Of a DNA stretch of 64,000 bases, positions 53,587 to 62,372 are shown in pieces. The notes beneath the pieces were generated by a model. That model made no database searches, had not been told where the DNA came from, and saw only the letters and a list, made by a program, of their open reading frames with translations. This stretch comes from JBBEAM01 sp942491105. Its GTDB lineage: Bacteria; Pseudomonadota; Alphaproteobacteria; Kiloniellales; DSM-21159. The position numbers and the translations under genes are program-made. The stretch covers positions 124,001 to 188,000 of the forward strand of contig CALNZX010000002.1 in NCBI GenBank assembly GCA_942491105.1. The letters run 5' to 3'. Position 1 is the first letter of the stretch. The number at the start of each line of letters is the position of its first letter.

Positions 53587-54933
53587 TCAGACCTCGAGCC
53601 CGTAGGCCTTCGCGAAAATCTGGATCGGGTGGTAACTCTCCTGCGGCAGCGTCTGGCCCTCATCGGCCAGGCGCTCCATGCCCTGCAGAATATGCGCGCC
53701 GGCCAGCGGGCATTCCGAAGCGAGGTACGCCTTACCGGCCTTCAAGACATCCCGGGCGACCGGCTTGCCGACCTTCAGGGCGGTCTCGAAGTTGCCCTCG
53801 AAGACGCCCCAGGAACCGCCGTGGCCGGAGCAGCGCGGCAGCTGCTTGATCTCGGTCTCGGGGATCAGCTTGAGCATCTCGAAGGCCTTGTTGCCCATGT
53901 TCTGCGCGCGGGAATGGCAGGCGATGTGCACCGCCACGCCGCCGTCGATCGGCGTCAGGCCCTCGGCCAGGCCCTCCTTGCCGGCGATATCGACGACGTA
54001 TTCGGTGACATCGAAGGTCGCCTTCGAGAGTTTCTCGATCGCCGCCTCGCCGGGCGCGATCAGCAGCCATTCGAACTTCAGCATCAAGGCGCAGGAGGGG
54101 GTCAGGGCGATCACGTCGTAGCCCTTGTCGATCCAGGGCTCCAGCCCGGCGGCGACGCGCCGCGCGGACTCCGCGACGGCCTGCAGATCGCCCTGCTCGA
54201 ACTGCGGCATGCCGCAGCAGCCGGGATAGACGACCTCGGTCTCGACACCGTTCCTGGCCAGCACCTGGCGGGTGGCGGCGCCGATTCGCGGGTTGTTGTA
54301 GTTGACGAAGCAGGTGGAATAGAGGACCGCCTTGCGGCCCCGCGCCGGCGCATCGGCATTGACTTCGGGCAGCTCGCTGGCGGCGCGCTCCGTGTAGGTC
54401 TTGGCGTGGTATTTCGGCAAATCGGCGTGCTTGTCGACACCGGCGACGCTTTGCAGCAGACCTCGGGTCAGGCCGTTCTCGGTGTCGCTCGCCCAATTGG
54501 CAAGGCCCGGCGCCAGCTTGGCCAAGCGGCCATTGCGGTCGGTCTTGGTCAGCTCGATAGCCATGCGGCCGAGCTTGCCATCGCGCAGCTCGGCGGCCCG
54601 GTAGCGCAGCATCAGGTGCGGGAAATCCAAGTCGAACTCGTGCGGCGGCACGTAGGGACAGGACACCATGAAGCACATGTCGCAGAAGGTGCAGGCATCG
54701 ACGACCGGCTTGTAGTCCTTGGGGTCGACGCTATCGAGTTCGCCGGTTTCGCTGTCGTCGATCAGATCGAAGAGACGGGGGAAGGAATCGCAGAGATTGA
54801 AACAGCGGCGGCAGCCGTGACAGATGTCGAACACCCGCTCCATCTCGGCATTGATCTTATCCCAGTCGTAGAAATCCGGATCGTTCCAATCGATGACATG
54901 GCGAACCGGCGCGCCAAGGCTGCCTTCGCTCAT
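53587..54933 (-). CDS. CCG-type (Fe-S)-binding protein, GlpC-like
   Basis: A 448-residue protein with two N-terminal 4Fe-4S sets: Cys38-x2-Cys41-x2-Cys44-x3-Cys48 and Cys81-x2-Cys84-x2-Cys87-x4-Cys92. Two C-terminal cysteine-rich CCG domains follow: YPGCCGMPQFEQGDLQAV, and CSGHGGSWGVFEGNFETA with AVHIACHSRAQNMGNKAFEM. This is the layout of GlpC/HdrD-type electron-transfer proteins, but no flavin GlpA/GlpB neighbour exists. In this context it probably passes electrons to or from the rubrerythrin. It lies between rbr and DUF3501 in one operon. Confidence 0.9.
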   Translation of the reverse strand: MSEGSLGAPVRHVIDWNDPDFYDWDKINAEMERVFDICHGCRRCFNLCDSFPRLFDLIDDSETGELDSVDPKDYKPVVDACTFCDMCFMVSCPYVPPHEFDLDFPHLMLRYRAAELRDGKLGRMAIELTKTDRNGRLAKLAPGLANWASDTENGLTRGLLQSVAGVDKHADLPKYHAKTYTERAASELPEVNADAPARGRKAVLYSTCFVNYNNPRIGAATRQVLARNGVETEVVYPGCCGMPQFEQGDLQAVAESARRVAAGLEPWIDKGYDVIALTPSCALMLKFEWLLIAPGEAAIEKLSKATFDVTEYVVDIAGKEGLAEGLTPIDGGVAVHIACHSRAQNMGNKAFEMLKLIPETEIKQLPRCSGHGGSWGVFEGNFETALKVGKPVARDVLKAGKAYLASECPLAGAHILQGMERLADEGQTLPQESYHPIQIFAKAYGLEV

Positions 54934-55039
54934 AGCTCTCTCCCGGCGCTCTCTGGCGCGGATAAATTCAGATCAGGGCAGATTCCGCGGGGAATGCAGG
55001 CCGTACGGGAGGGGCCGGGCCCCTCCCATGCAGAATTGC

Positions 55040-55456
55040 CTATTCCATCGTCTCCAGGGCTTTCTGGAAACGGCCGGCGTGGGACTTCTCGGCCTTGGCG
55101 AGAGTCTCGAACCAGTCTGCGATCTCGTCGTGACCCTCCTCACGCGCGGTGCGCGCCATGCCCGGGTACATATCGGTGTACTCGTGGGTCTCGCCGGCAA
55201 TGGCCGACTTCAGATTGGCCGTGGTGTCGCCGATCGGCTCGCCGGTCGCCGGGTCGCCGACTTCCTCGAGGAACTGCAGATGCCCGTGGGCATGGCCGGT
55301 CTCGCCTTCGGCGGTGGAACGGAACACGGCGGCAACGTCGTTGAAGCCCTCGACGTCGGCCTTCTGCGCGAAATAGAGATAACGGCGGTTGGCCTGGCTC
55401 TCGCCGGCGAAGGCTTCCTTGAGGTTATCTTCGGTCTTCGATCCCTTGAGCGACAT
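55040..55456 (-). CDS. Rubrerythrin, short form without rubredoxin domain
   Basis: A 138-residue ferritin-like diiron protein. Metal ligands are visible: Glu19, Glu52 with His55 (ETGH), Glu89, Glu92 and Glu123 with His126 (EKSH). The C-terminal rubredoxin domain of classical rubrerythrin (about 190 residues) is absent, as in sulerythrin/erythrin-type proteins. It probably scavenges peroxide with electrons from another donor, possibly the Fe-S protein encoded next. GGGAGAGAAAG precedes the ATG. It heads the rbr/Fe-S protein/DUF3501 operon, under an Irr-box-like operator. Confidence 0.92.
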   Translation of the reverse strand: MSLKGSKTEDNLKEAFAGESQANRRYLYFAQKADVEGFNDVAAVFRSTAEGETGHAHGHLQFLEEVGDPATGEPIGDTTANLKSAIAGETHEYTDMYPGMARTAREEGHDEIADWFETLAKAEKSHAGRFQKALETME

Positions 55457-55540
55457 CTTTCTCTCCCTTTTTTTCGGTTTTGATGCGCGGCCGCGGCGCG
55501 GCCTATGTCAGGGGCAGCGCGGCTGCGCTGCACAGAGGAA

Positions 55541-55569
55541 GGTATCGGCCATTCCAGGCGCCGAGTCAA
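55541..55569 (-). promoter_or_regulatory. Promoter of the rubrerythrin operon
   Basis: On the minus strand TTGACT (55569-55564), a 17-bp spacer and GATACC (55546-55541). The Irr-box-like repeat ends 3 bp upstream of the -35. The -10 is weak, so an activator contact or alternative spacing is possible. Confidence 0.5.
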
Positions 55570-55572
55570 TGG

Positions 55573-55589
55573 ATTAGAATGGTTCTAAT
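55573..55589. promoter_or_regulatory. Irr-box (ICE)-like palindrome
   Basis: ATTAGAA-TGG-TTCTAAT is a perfect 7-bp inverted repeat with a 3-bp centre. As I recall it, the Irr iron-control element is TTAGAA-N3-TTCTAA. A second imperfect inverted sequence TTCTAA-TGCG-TTAGGAA follows at 55595-55611. The site is just downstream of irr and upstream of the rubrerythrin promoter. Confidence 0.7.
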
Positions 55590-55637
55590 GATTTTTCTAA
55601 TGCGTTAGGAACGCTAATGGGCGCAAGACCGGCTGGT

Positions 55638-56054
55638 CTATTCATCCTCGACGCGAATGATCACCTCGACGCGGCGGATCGCCTGACCGAGAGGCGGCGC
55701 GGGCAGGCGCAGCAGTTCAATGGCTTCACGCGGGATATCCCGCAATTCGCCGCTGTCCTGGTGGTAGAAATGGTGATGCTCGCCGGTGTTGGTGTCGAAG
55801 TAGGAGCGTCCCGGCTCGACCACCACCTCGCGCAGCAGACCCGCCTGGGTAAACTGATTGAGGGTGTTGTAGACCGTCGCCAGGGACACCCGGGCGTCCG
55901 CCCCGAGGGCTTCCTTGTGAAGCTGCTCGGCGGTGACGTGCCGCTCTCCGCCGTCAAACAGCAGGCGCGCCAAGGCGAGCCGCTGGCGCGTCGGCCGCAG
56001 CCCGACGTCTTTCAACCGCAGAATCGCATCGCTGAAGGGGCGCTTGTTGTCCAT
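55638..56054 (-). CDS. irr: Iron response regulator Irr (Fur superfamily)
   Basis: A 138-residue Fur-family protein. The winged helix has LRPTRQRLALARLLFDGG and SLATVYNTLNQFTQAGLLREV. The heme-related HHHFYHQDSGEL motif (His-x-His) and missing structural CxxC pairs point to the Irr branch rather than Fur. The N-terminal heme regulatory motif (GCPWH) of Bradyrhizobium Irr is absent. AAGGAG precedes the ATG closely. Irr represses or activates iron and heme genes when iron is low. It is divergent from fabA, a conserved alphaproteobacterial arrangement, and co-directional with rubrerythrin downstream. Confidence 0.92.
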   Translation of the reverse strand: MDNKRPFSDAILRLKDVGLRPTRQRLALARLLFDGGERHVTAEQLHKEALGADARVSLATVYNTLNQFTQAGLLREVVVEPGRSYFDTNTGEHHHFYHQDSGELRDIPREAIELLRLPAPPLGQAIRRVEVIIRVEDE

Positions 56055-56331
56055 GGCTCCTTATATAGGCAGTGGACCCCAAAACAAAAGAGTATTTTTC
56101 AGCGGCTTAGGGGTCTCCCTGGAATGAATAAAAAGGGCATGAGGATGTTGGGTCCGCGCCAGGCGCCCCGGAATGCCCGCCGCGCGCGCCGCGCGGCGCC
56201 GGCTTATGTTATAGTCCGCGCGATTTTTGGTTGTCTGCCAAGGCCGTGCTTGCCATTTTACGCAGAGGCCGTTGAAACAATTCGAGAGCGAGGCCCGGCC
56301 CAGGCTCTCAAGAGACAGGCATGGTGTTTAC

Positions 56332-56838
56332 GTGAGCGAAGCGAAAAGCGCGTACAGTTACGAGGATCTGATCACCTGCGCCAAGGGTAAGCTTTTTGGC
56401 CCCGGCAACGCGCAGCTGCCCTTGCCGCCGATGCTGATGATCGATCGCATCATCCAGATCACGCGGGAAGGCGGCGCTCACGGCAAGGGGCAGATCGTCG
56501 CCGAAATGGACGTGAAGGAGGATCTCTGGTTCTTCAAGTGCCATTTCCAGGGCGACCCCGTGATGCCTGGCTGCCTGGGACTGGACGCCCTGTGGCAGCT
56601 GGTCGGGTTCTTCCTCGGTTGGACCGGCGCGCCTGGCAAGGGCCGCGCGCTGGGTGTCGGCGAAGTCAAGTTCACCGGGCAAATCCTGCCCACGGTCAAG
56701 AAGATCACCTATCAACTCGATCTGAAGCGGGTGATACTGCGTAAGCTGACCTTGGGCATCGCCGACGGCACACTCAAGGCCGATGGCGAAACGATTTACC
56801 AAGCCAAGGACCTCAAGGTAGGTCTGTTCACCGCTTAG
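56332..56838 (+). CDS. fabA: 3-hydroxydecanoyl-ACP dehydratase FabA
   Basis: A 168-residue bifunctional dehydratase/isomerase. The catalytic His71 and Asp85 are in KCHFQGDPVMPGCLGLDALWQ (two blocks: KCHFQGDPVMPG and CLGLDALWQ), matching His70/Asp84 of E. coli. The N-terminal SYEDLITCAKGKLFGPGNAQLPLPPMLM is the typical opening. I start at the GTG at 56332; the frame is open back to 56227 but that part is not FabA-like. TATAGT upstream (about 56212) may be the -10. It begins unsaturated fatty acid synthesis with FabB. It is divergent from irr. Confidence 0.95.
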   Translation: MSEAKSAYSYEDLITCAKGKLFGPGNAQLPLPPMLMIDRIIQITREGGAHGKGQIVAEMDVKEDLWFFKCHFQGDPVMPGCLGLDALWQLVGFFLGWTGAPGKGRALGVGEVKFTGQILPTVKKITYQLDLKRVILRKLTLGIADGTLKADGETIYQAKDLKVGLFTA

Positions 56839-56867
56839 CGCTATCAGCAGGAAGCGAGAACATCACC

Positions 56868-58100
56868 ATGCGTCGTGTCGCTGTCACCGGGCTGGGGATC
56901 GTCTCCAGTATTGGCAACAATAAGCAGGAGGTCGCGGAGTCCCTGCGCGCCGGGCGCTCCGGTATCGTCTTTGCCGAGGACTACGCGGAGCGTGGCTTCC
57001 GCAGTCATGTCAAAGGCAGCCTTAAGATCGACATCGAAGAACAGGTCGACCGCAAGCTGCGGCGCTTCATGGGCGACGGCGCGGCCTTCAATTACATCGC
57101 CATGCAGCAGGCGATCGCCGATGCCGGCCTCGAGGAGCGCGACGTCAGTAACGAGCGCACCGGGCTGATCATGGGCTCCGGCGGGCCGTCCACCTCTAAC
57201 CAGGTGGAAGCCGCGGATATCGCGCGCGACCGCGGCGTCAAGCGCATCGGCCCCTACATGGTGCCGCGCTGCATGTCCTCGACCAACTCCGCCAATCTCT
57301 CGACCGCTTACAAGATCAAGGGCGTCAGCTACTCGATCTCCTCGGCCTGCTCGACCTCGGCGCACTGCATCGGCAACGGCGCGGAGATGATTCAGCTCGG
57401 CAAGCAGGACGTGGTCTTCGCCGGCGGCGGCGAGGAGCTGCATTGGACCCTGTCGATGCTGTTCGACGCCATGGGCGCGCTGTCGAGCAAGTTCAACGAC
57501 ACACCCGAGCAGGCTTCCCGGCCCTTCGACATCCGCCGCGACGGCTTCGTGATCGCCGGCGGCGGCGGTGTCGTGGTTCTCGAGGAACTGGAGCACGCCA
57601 AGGCGCGCGGCGCCAAGATCTATGCCGAGCTCGCGGGTTACGGCGCGTCCTCCGACGGCGCCGACATGGTCGCCCCCTCGGGCGAAGGCGCGGTGCGCTG
57701 CATGAAGCTGGCGCTCGCCGGTCTGGGCAATACCAAGGTCGATTACATCAACACCCATGGCACCTCGACTCCGGTCGGCGACTCCGCCGAGCTGAAGGCG
57801 ATCCGCGAAGTCTTCGGCAAGCGCGGACAGGACGCCCTGCCGCGGGTCAATTCCACCAAGTCGCTCACCGGCCACGCCCAGGGCGCCGCCGGGGTGACCG
57901 AGGCGATCTATTCCCTGATCATGATGGAGCAGGGCTTCGTTTCGCCCTCCCTTAACGTCGACGAGCCCGACCCGGAAGCCGAGGGCATCCCCTTGGTGAC
58001 CGGCGCTGCCGAGGAGGTTCCGCTCAACTGCGTGATGTCGAACTCCTTCGGTTTTGGCGGCACCAACGCCAGCCTCGCTTTCAAGCGTCTCGAAAATTAA
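56868..58100 (+). CDS. fabB: 3-oxoacyl-ACP synthase I FabB
   Basis: A 410-residue beta-ketoacyl-ACP synthase. The catalytic triad is Cys161 (SSACSTSAH), His297 (NTHGTSTP) and His336 (TGHAQGAAG). Length and the DGFVIAGGGGVVVLEE segment are FabB-like. It elongates the cis-3-decenoyl-ACP made by FabA, so fabA-fabB together give unsaturated fatty acids. It starts 29 bp after fabA and is followed 17 bp later by fabI. Confidence 0.97.
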   Translation: MRRVAVTGLGIVSSIGNNKQEVAESLRAGRSGIVFAEDYAERGFRSHVKGSLKIDIEEQVDRKLRRFMGDGAAFNYIAMQQAIADAGLEERDVSNERTGLIMGSGGPSTSNQVEAADIARDRGVKRIGPYMVPRCMSSTNSANLSTAYKIKGVSYSISSACSTSAHCIGNGAEMIQLGKQDVVFAGGGEELHWTLSMLFDAMGALSSKFNDTPEQASRPFDIRRDGFVIAGGGGVVVLEELEHAKARGAKIYAELAGYGASSDGADMVAPSGEGAVRCMKLALAGLGNTKVDYINTHGTSTPVGDSAELKAIREVFGKRGQDALPRVNSTKSLTGHAQGAAGVTEAIYSLIMMEQGFVSPSLNVDEPDPEAEGIPLVTGAAEEVPLNCVMSNSFGFGGTNASLAFKRLEN

Positions 58101-58117
58101 CCGGAGTTTTTGATTTC

Positions 58118-58951
58118 ATGGCGGTACAGGGCCTGTCCGAACTCATGGCCGGCAAACGCGGCTTGGTCATGGGTGTGGCGAACGATCACTCGATTGCCTG
58201 GGGTATCGCCGAAGCGCTGCATGCCACGGGCGCCGAGCTTGCCTTTACCTATCAGGGCGAGCCCTTCGCCAAACGCGTACGCCCGCTCGCCGAGAGTGTC
58301 GGTTCGAACCTGGTGATGGACTGCGACGCCGACGACGATGACAGGCTGGCGGAGGTCTTCGCCGAGATCGAGAAAGCCTGGGGCGGTCTCGATTTCGTGG
58401 TCCACGCCGTCGCCTACTCGGACAAGAACGAGCTCAAGGGGCGCTACCTCGACACCACCCGCGAGAACTTCAACAAGACTCTCGCCGTGTCCTGTTACAC
58501 CTTCACCTCCGTGGCGCGGCTGGCGCTGCCGATGATGAAGGACGGCGGCGCCCTGCTGACGCTCAGCTATCTCGGCGCCGAACGCGTCACCCCGAACTAC
58601 AACGTGATGGGCGTCGCCAAGGCGGCGCTGGAAGCCAGCGTGCGCTATCTCGCGGCCGATCTGGGGCCGCTCGGCGTACGGGTCAACGCGATCTCCGCCG
58701 GGCCGATGCGGACCCTGGCCGGATCGGCCATCGCGGATGCCCGCTTCACCTATGGCTGGCAGCGCGACCAGGCGCCGCTCAACCGCTCGGTGGCCCTGGA
58801 GGAAGTCGGCAAGGCCGGCCTCTACCTGCTGTCGGATCTGGCCCAGGGCGTGACCGGCGAAGTGCACTTCGTCGATTGCGGCTACAACGTCATCGGCGTG
58901 CCATCGCCGCGGCGGCTGACCAGCGGCGAGGTCGACAAAGCCAAGGAATAG
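58118..58951 (+). CDS. fabI: Enoyl-ACP reductase FabI
   Basis: A 277-residue NADH-dependent enoyl reductase of the SDR superfamily. The cofactor segment GVANDHSIAWGIAEAL is the typical altered FabI glycine motif. The active-site Tyr-x6-Lys is Tyr161-x6-Lys168 (PNYNVMGVAKAALE), with a second tyrosine at 151. The late AGPMRTLAGSAI loop is the triclosan/substrate-binding flap. Length is normal. It reduces enoyl-ACP in each fatty-acid elongation round and is the final gene of fabA-fabB-fabI. Confidence 0.96.
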   Translation: MAVQGLSELMAGKRGLVMGVANDHSIAWGIAEALHATGAELAFTYQGEPFAKRVRPLAESVGSNLVMDCDADDDDRLAEVFAEIEKAWGGLDFVVHAVAYSDKNELKGRYLDTTRENFNKTLAVSCYTFTSVARLALPMMKDGGALLTLSYLGAERVTPNYNVMGVAKAALEASVRYLAADLGPLGVRVNAISAGPMRTLAGSAIADARFTYGWQRDQAPLNRSVALEEVGKAGLYLLSDLAQGVTGEVHFVDCGYNVIGVPSPRRLTSGEVDKAKE

Positions 58952-58960
58952 CCGGCGGGC

Positions 58961-59695
58961 CTAGGCCAGCGGCAGCAGCAGTTCCGGCGAATCCGTGATG
59001 ATGCAGTCGGCCCCCCAGGCATAGAGCCGGGCGGCCGTCTTGGGGTCGTTGACCGTGTAAACGGCAAAGACGTAGCCCGCCTTGTGGACAAGATCGACCA
59101 CGGCCTGGCTGGTTTTCTGCCGCGAGAGATGGATCGAAACGCAGTCGAGCTCCGCCGCCGTCTCGCGCCAGTTCGGCGTCAGTTCCTTCAGCAGCAAACC
59201 GCGCGGCAGCTCCGGCGCTGTGGCCTGCGCGGCGCGCAGGCTCTCCAGCTTGAAGGAGGAGATCAGCGGCGGCGGCAGGTTCTCGGGCCACTCGGCGCGC
59301 ACCAATTCCAGGGCGATCCGCGCCGTCTCGGCCTCCTGACCCTCGGCCGGCTTGATCTCGATGTTGGCCCCCAGGTCGAGCGCGCCGAGCAGGGCCAGGG
59401 TGTCGGCAAGACTGGGTATGGCCTCGCCGCGAAAGGCCTCGCCGAACCAGGAGCCGGCTTCCAGCTCCGCGAGCTCGGCATGGGTCATGGCCGCGACGGC
59501 GCGGTTGCGCCCCGCCGTGCGCTTCAGCGAATCGTCGTGGTGCAGAACCGGCACCTTATCGGCGGTCAGGCGCACGTCGAACTCGACCCAGGGCGCGCCC
59601 AGCTCGGCGGCCTTGCGCAGGCCCGCGAAGGTATTCTCCGGCGCGTGATTGGCGGCGCCGCGGTGCCCGATCACTCGGGGAAGGGGATTGCTCAT
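58961..59695 (-). CDS. Glycerophosphodiester phosphodiesterase
   Basis: A 244-residue GDPD TIM-barrel. The catalytic HR is in VIGHRGAANHAPENT, the metal ligands follow in EFDVRLTADKVPVLHHDDSL, and IEIKPAEG supplies another acidic ligand. It hydrolyses deacylated phospholipids to glycerol 3-phosphate and an alcohol. Without a signal peptide it is cytoplasmic. I prefer the ATG at 59695 to 59707, because the latter immediately abuts the pnp terminator U-run and has no ribosome site. It is convergent with fabI. Confidence 0.88.
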   Translation of the reverse strand: MSNPLPRVIGHRGAANHAPENTFAGLRKAAELGAPWVEFDVRLTADKVPVLHHDDSLKRTAGRNRAVAAMTHAELAELEAGSWFGEAFRGEAIPSLADTLALLGALDLGANIEIKPAEGQEAETARIALELVRAEWPENLPPPLISSFKLESLRAAQATAPELPRGLLLKELTPNWRETAAELDCVSIHLSRQKTSQAVVDLVHKAGYVFAVYTVNDPKTAARLYAWGADCIITDSPELLLPLA

Positions 59696-59707
59696 GTCGA
59701 TTCTCAT

Positions 59708-59741
59708 AAAAATGGGGCGGAAGACCCAGTCTCCCGCCCCA
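59708..59741 (-). terminator. Intrinsic terminator of pnp
   Basis: On the minus strand TGGGGCGG (59741-59734) pairs with CCGCCCCA (59720-59713) around a 13-nt loop, followed directly by TTTTT (59712-59708). It lies about 25 nt after the pnp stop. Confidence 0.85.
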
Positions 59742-59766
59742 ATAATCTAGCGTAGTTCGGATCGCC

Positions 59767-61890
59767 TTAGGAGGCTGCCTTGTCTCCTTCGAGATCCTCA
59801 CCGGTCTCCTGATCGACGACCTTCATCGACAGCTTGACCTTGCCGCGATCGTCGAAGCCGATGACCTTGACCTTCACCTCGTCGCCTTCCTTGACCACAT
59901 CCTCGGTGCTGCCGACACGCTCGGCGGCCAGCTGCGAGATATGGACCAAGCCGTCACGCGGCCCCAGGAAGTTGACGAAGGCGCCGAAGTCCATGGTCTT
60001 GACGACCTTGCCGTTATAGATCTTGCCGACTTCCGGCTCCGCGACGATCGACTGAATCCAGTCCAGCGCCTGCTGCATCGCCTCGCCGTCGACCGCCGCC
60101 ACCTTGACGGTGCCGTCGTCGTCGATATCGACCTTGGCGCCGGTGACTTCGCAGATCTCGCGGATCACCTTGCCGCCGGTGCCGATCACGTCGCGGATCT
60201 TCTCGCGATTAATCTGGATGGTGGTGATACGCGGCGCGTTGTTGGAAACCTCGGCGCGCGCATTGGTGAGGGCCTTGGACATCTCGCCGAGAATGTGCAG
60301 ACGGCCGTCGCGCGCCTGATCGAGGGCGATCTGCATGATCTCCCGGGTGATCGAGGTGATCTTGATGTCCATCTGCAGCGAGGTCACGCCGCTGTCGGTG
60401 CCGGCGACCTTGAAGTCCATGTCGCCGAGATGATCCTCGTCGCCAAGGATGTCGGACAGCACGGCGTACTTATCGCCTTCCTTGATCAGACCCATGGCGA
60501 TGCCCGCCACCGGCCGGATCAACGGCACGCCGGCGTCCATCATCGCCAGCGAGGAGCCGCAGACCGTCGCCATCGAGGACGAGCCGTTGGACTCGGTAAT
60601 CTCGGAGACGATACGGATGGTGTAGGGGAAGTCTTCCTTCGTCGGAAGCAGCGGACGCAGCGCCCGCCAGGCGAGCTTGCCGTGGCCGATTTCGCGGCGT
60701 CCCGGAGAGCCCATGCGGCCCGCTTCACCGACCGAGTAGGGCGGGAAGTTGTAGTGCAGCATGAAGTGCTGGCGGAACTCGCCTTCCAGGGAGTCGATGA
60801 TCTGCTCGTCGGAGCCGGTGCCCAGTGTCGTCGTCACCAGGGCCTGGGTCTCGCCGCGCGTGAACAGGGCGGAACCATGGCTGCGCGGCAGGATGCCGAC
60901 TTCGGAAACGATCGGACGCACGGTCTTGGTGTCGCGGCCGTCGATGCGCAGGCCGGTGTCCAGGATCGCGCCGCGCACGATGTCGCTTTCCAGACGCTTG
61001 AAGACGTCGGGGGCGACCTTGGCTTCGATCTCGTTGGCGGGGTCGACGGACTCCATGGCGGCGGTCTTCACCGCGGCGATGGCTTCCTGACGCTCCTTCT
61101 TATCGGCGTGGCCATAGGCATCGCGCAGGCCCTGCCCGAATTCGCTCTGGAAGCGCTGGTAGAGCGTGCCCATCTCCTCGGGCTCCGGCGCGACATCGCG
61201 CGGCTCCTTGGCGCCCTTCTCGGCCAGGCGCACGATCATGTCGAGCACCGCCTGCATCTGATCGTGGCCGTAGGTGACGGCGCCGAGCATGATTTCCTCG
61301 CTCAGCTCCTGGGCTTCGGACTCGACCATCAGCACGCCGTCGCTGGTACCGGCGACGATCAGGTCCAGCGCCGAGTCGGGCATGGACTCGATGGCCGGGT
61401 TGAGCCGGTATTCACCGTCGAAATAGCCAACACGCGCGCCGGCGATCGGGCCGAGGAAGGGCAGACCCGAGAGGGTCAGAGCCGCGGAGGCGCCGATCAG
61501 GGCGACGATGTCGGGATCGTTCTCAAGGTCGTGGCTAAGCACGGTCGCGACCACCTGGGTCTCGTTGCGGTAGCCCTTGACGAAGAGCGGCCGGATCGGC
61601 CGGTCGATCAGACGCGAGGTAAGGGTTTCCTTCTCGGTCGGGCGCCCCTCGCGCTTGAAGAAGCCGCCCGGGATCTTGCCCGCGGCGGAGGTCTTTTCCT
61701 GGTAGTTGACGGTGAGCGGGAAGAAGTCCTGCCCGGGACGGGCGCTGCGCGCGCCCACCGCGGTGCAGAGCACCACCGTTTCGCCGTAGGTCGCGAGAAC
61801 CGCGCCGTCGGCTTGTCGGGCGATACGCCCGGTCTCCAGGGTGAGCTTGCGCCCGCCCCAGTCGATTTCTTCTTTGTGTACGTTAAACAT
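59767..61890 (-). CDS. pnp: Polyribonucleotide nucleotidyltransferase (PNPase)
   Basis: A 707-residue PNPase. Two RNase PH-like domains (about 1-220 and 290-540) flank a helical domain. The C-terminal half has GSGGSKVIREI-type KH sequence (IRDVIGTGGKVIREICEV near 560) and an S1 domain (YNGKVVKTMDFGAFVNFLGPRDGLVHISQL, in two parts). It degrades mRNA phosphorolytically in the degradosome. An AAGGAC ribosome site precedes the ATG. It lies after rpsO with a long structured intergenic region and ends at a strong intrinsic terminator. Confidence 0.97.
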   Translation of the reverse strand: MFNVHKEEIDWGGRKLTLETGRIARQADGAVLATYGETVVLCTAVGARSARPGQDFFPLTVNYQEKTSAAGKIPGGFFKREGRPTEKETLTSRLIDRPIRPLFVKGYRNETQVVATVLSHDLENDPDIVALIGASAALTLSGLPFLGPIAGARVGYFDGEYRLNPAIESMPDSALDLIVAGTSDGVLMVESEAQELSEEIMLGAVTYGHDQMQAVLDMIVRLAEKGAKEPRDVAPEPEEMGTLYQRFQSEFGQGLRDAYGHADKKERQEAIAAVKTAAMESVDPANEIEAKVAPDVFKRLESDIVRGAILDTGLRIDGRDTKTVRPIVSEVGILPRSHGSALFTRGETQALVTTTLGTGSDEQIIDSLEGEFRQHFMLHYNFPPYSVGEAGRMGSPGRREIGHGKLAWRALRPLLPTKEDFPYTIRIVSEITESNGSSSMATVCGSSLAMMDAGVPLIRPVAGIAMGLIKEGDKYAVLSDILGDEDHLGDMDFKVAGTDSGVTSLQMDIKITSITREIMQIALDQARDGRLHILGEMSKALTNARAEVSNNAPRITTIQINREKIRDVIGTGGKVIREICEVTGAKVDIDDDGTVKVAAVDGEAMQQALDWIQSIVAEPEVGKIYNGKVVKTMDFGAFVNFLGPRDGLVHISQLAAERVGSTEDVVKEGDEVKVKVIGFDDRGKVKLSMKVVDQETGEDLEGDKAAS

Positions 61891-61940
61891 ATCTATTCGG
61901 TCCTTTCGGTCTCGGCCGGATTGCTAACCGGACCCACGAA

Positions 61941-61977
61941 AGCGGCGCCTGGGCAGGCGAACTGCCCGGACGGCGCT
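61941..61977 (-). promoter_or_regulatory. Long hairpin in the rpsO-pnp gap (probable RNase III/terminator element)
   Basis: GGGCAG-GCGAA-CTGCCC forms the top of a larger imperfect stem made with the AGCGGCGCC and GGCGCT flanks. On the minus strand TTT follows. In many bacteria this gap holds the rpsO terminator and an RNase III site through which PNPase controls its own mRNA. Confidence 0.5.
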
Positions 61978-62084
61978 TGCGTCGGCCCGGTTAATCGGCG
62001 AAGGAGGCGCCGGCCGGTCGCCCCTTCGCAGCCATATGAACGAAGTTTCGGCAGTGCTGTCTCGCTCCGCCGCGTCGGATCCGC

Positions 62085-62354
62085 CTAGCGGCGGATTCCC
62101 AAGCGTTCAATCAGGGTTTGGTAGCGCGGAGTGTCCTTCTTCTTCACATAATCCAGAAGACGACGGCGCTGGCCCACCATGACCAAAAGGCCGCGGCGGG
62201 AGTGAAAATCCTTGGCGTGGGACTGCAGGTGCTCGGTGAGGTTCTTGATCCGCTCCGTGAGGATTGCGACCTGAACTTCCGGCGAACCCGTGTCGTCCGT
62301 TTTGACGCCGTATTCCTTAATCAGTTCCTGCTTACGTTCCGCAGTGATCGACAT
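62085..62354 (-). CDS. rpsO: 30S ribosomal protein S15
   Basis: An 89-residue S15. It opens MSITAERKQELIKEYG and has TGSPEVQVAILTERIKNLTEHL, HAKDFHSRRGLLVMVGQRRRLLDYVKKK (in two blocks) and the end RYQTLIERLGIRR, all classical. It binds the three-way junction of 16S rRNA and can repress its own mRNA. It lies between truB and pnp, the invariant order, with an 18-bp gap from truB. Confidence 0.98.
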   Translation of the reverse strand: MSITAERKQELIKEYGVKTDDTGSPEVQVAILTERIKNLTEHLQSHAKDFHSRRGLLVMVGQRRRLLDYVKKKDTPRYQTLIERLGIRR

Positions 62355-62372
62355 CGTGACTACCCTTTCATT

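Noticed and set aside
59941..62088. Long plus-strand frame opposite pnp (715 codons)
   Set aside because: Shadow of the pnp coding frame; no ribosome site, family motif or plausible composition.
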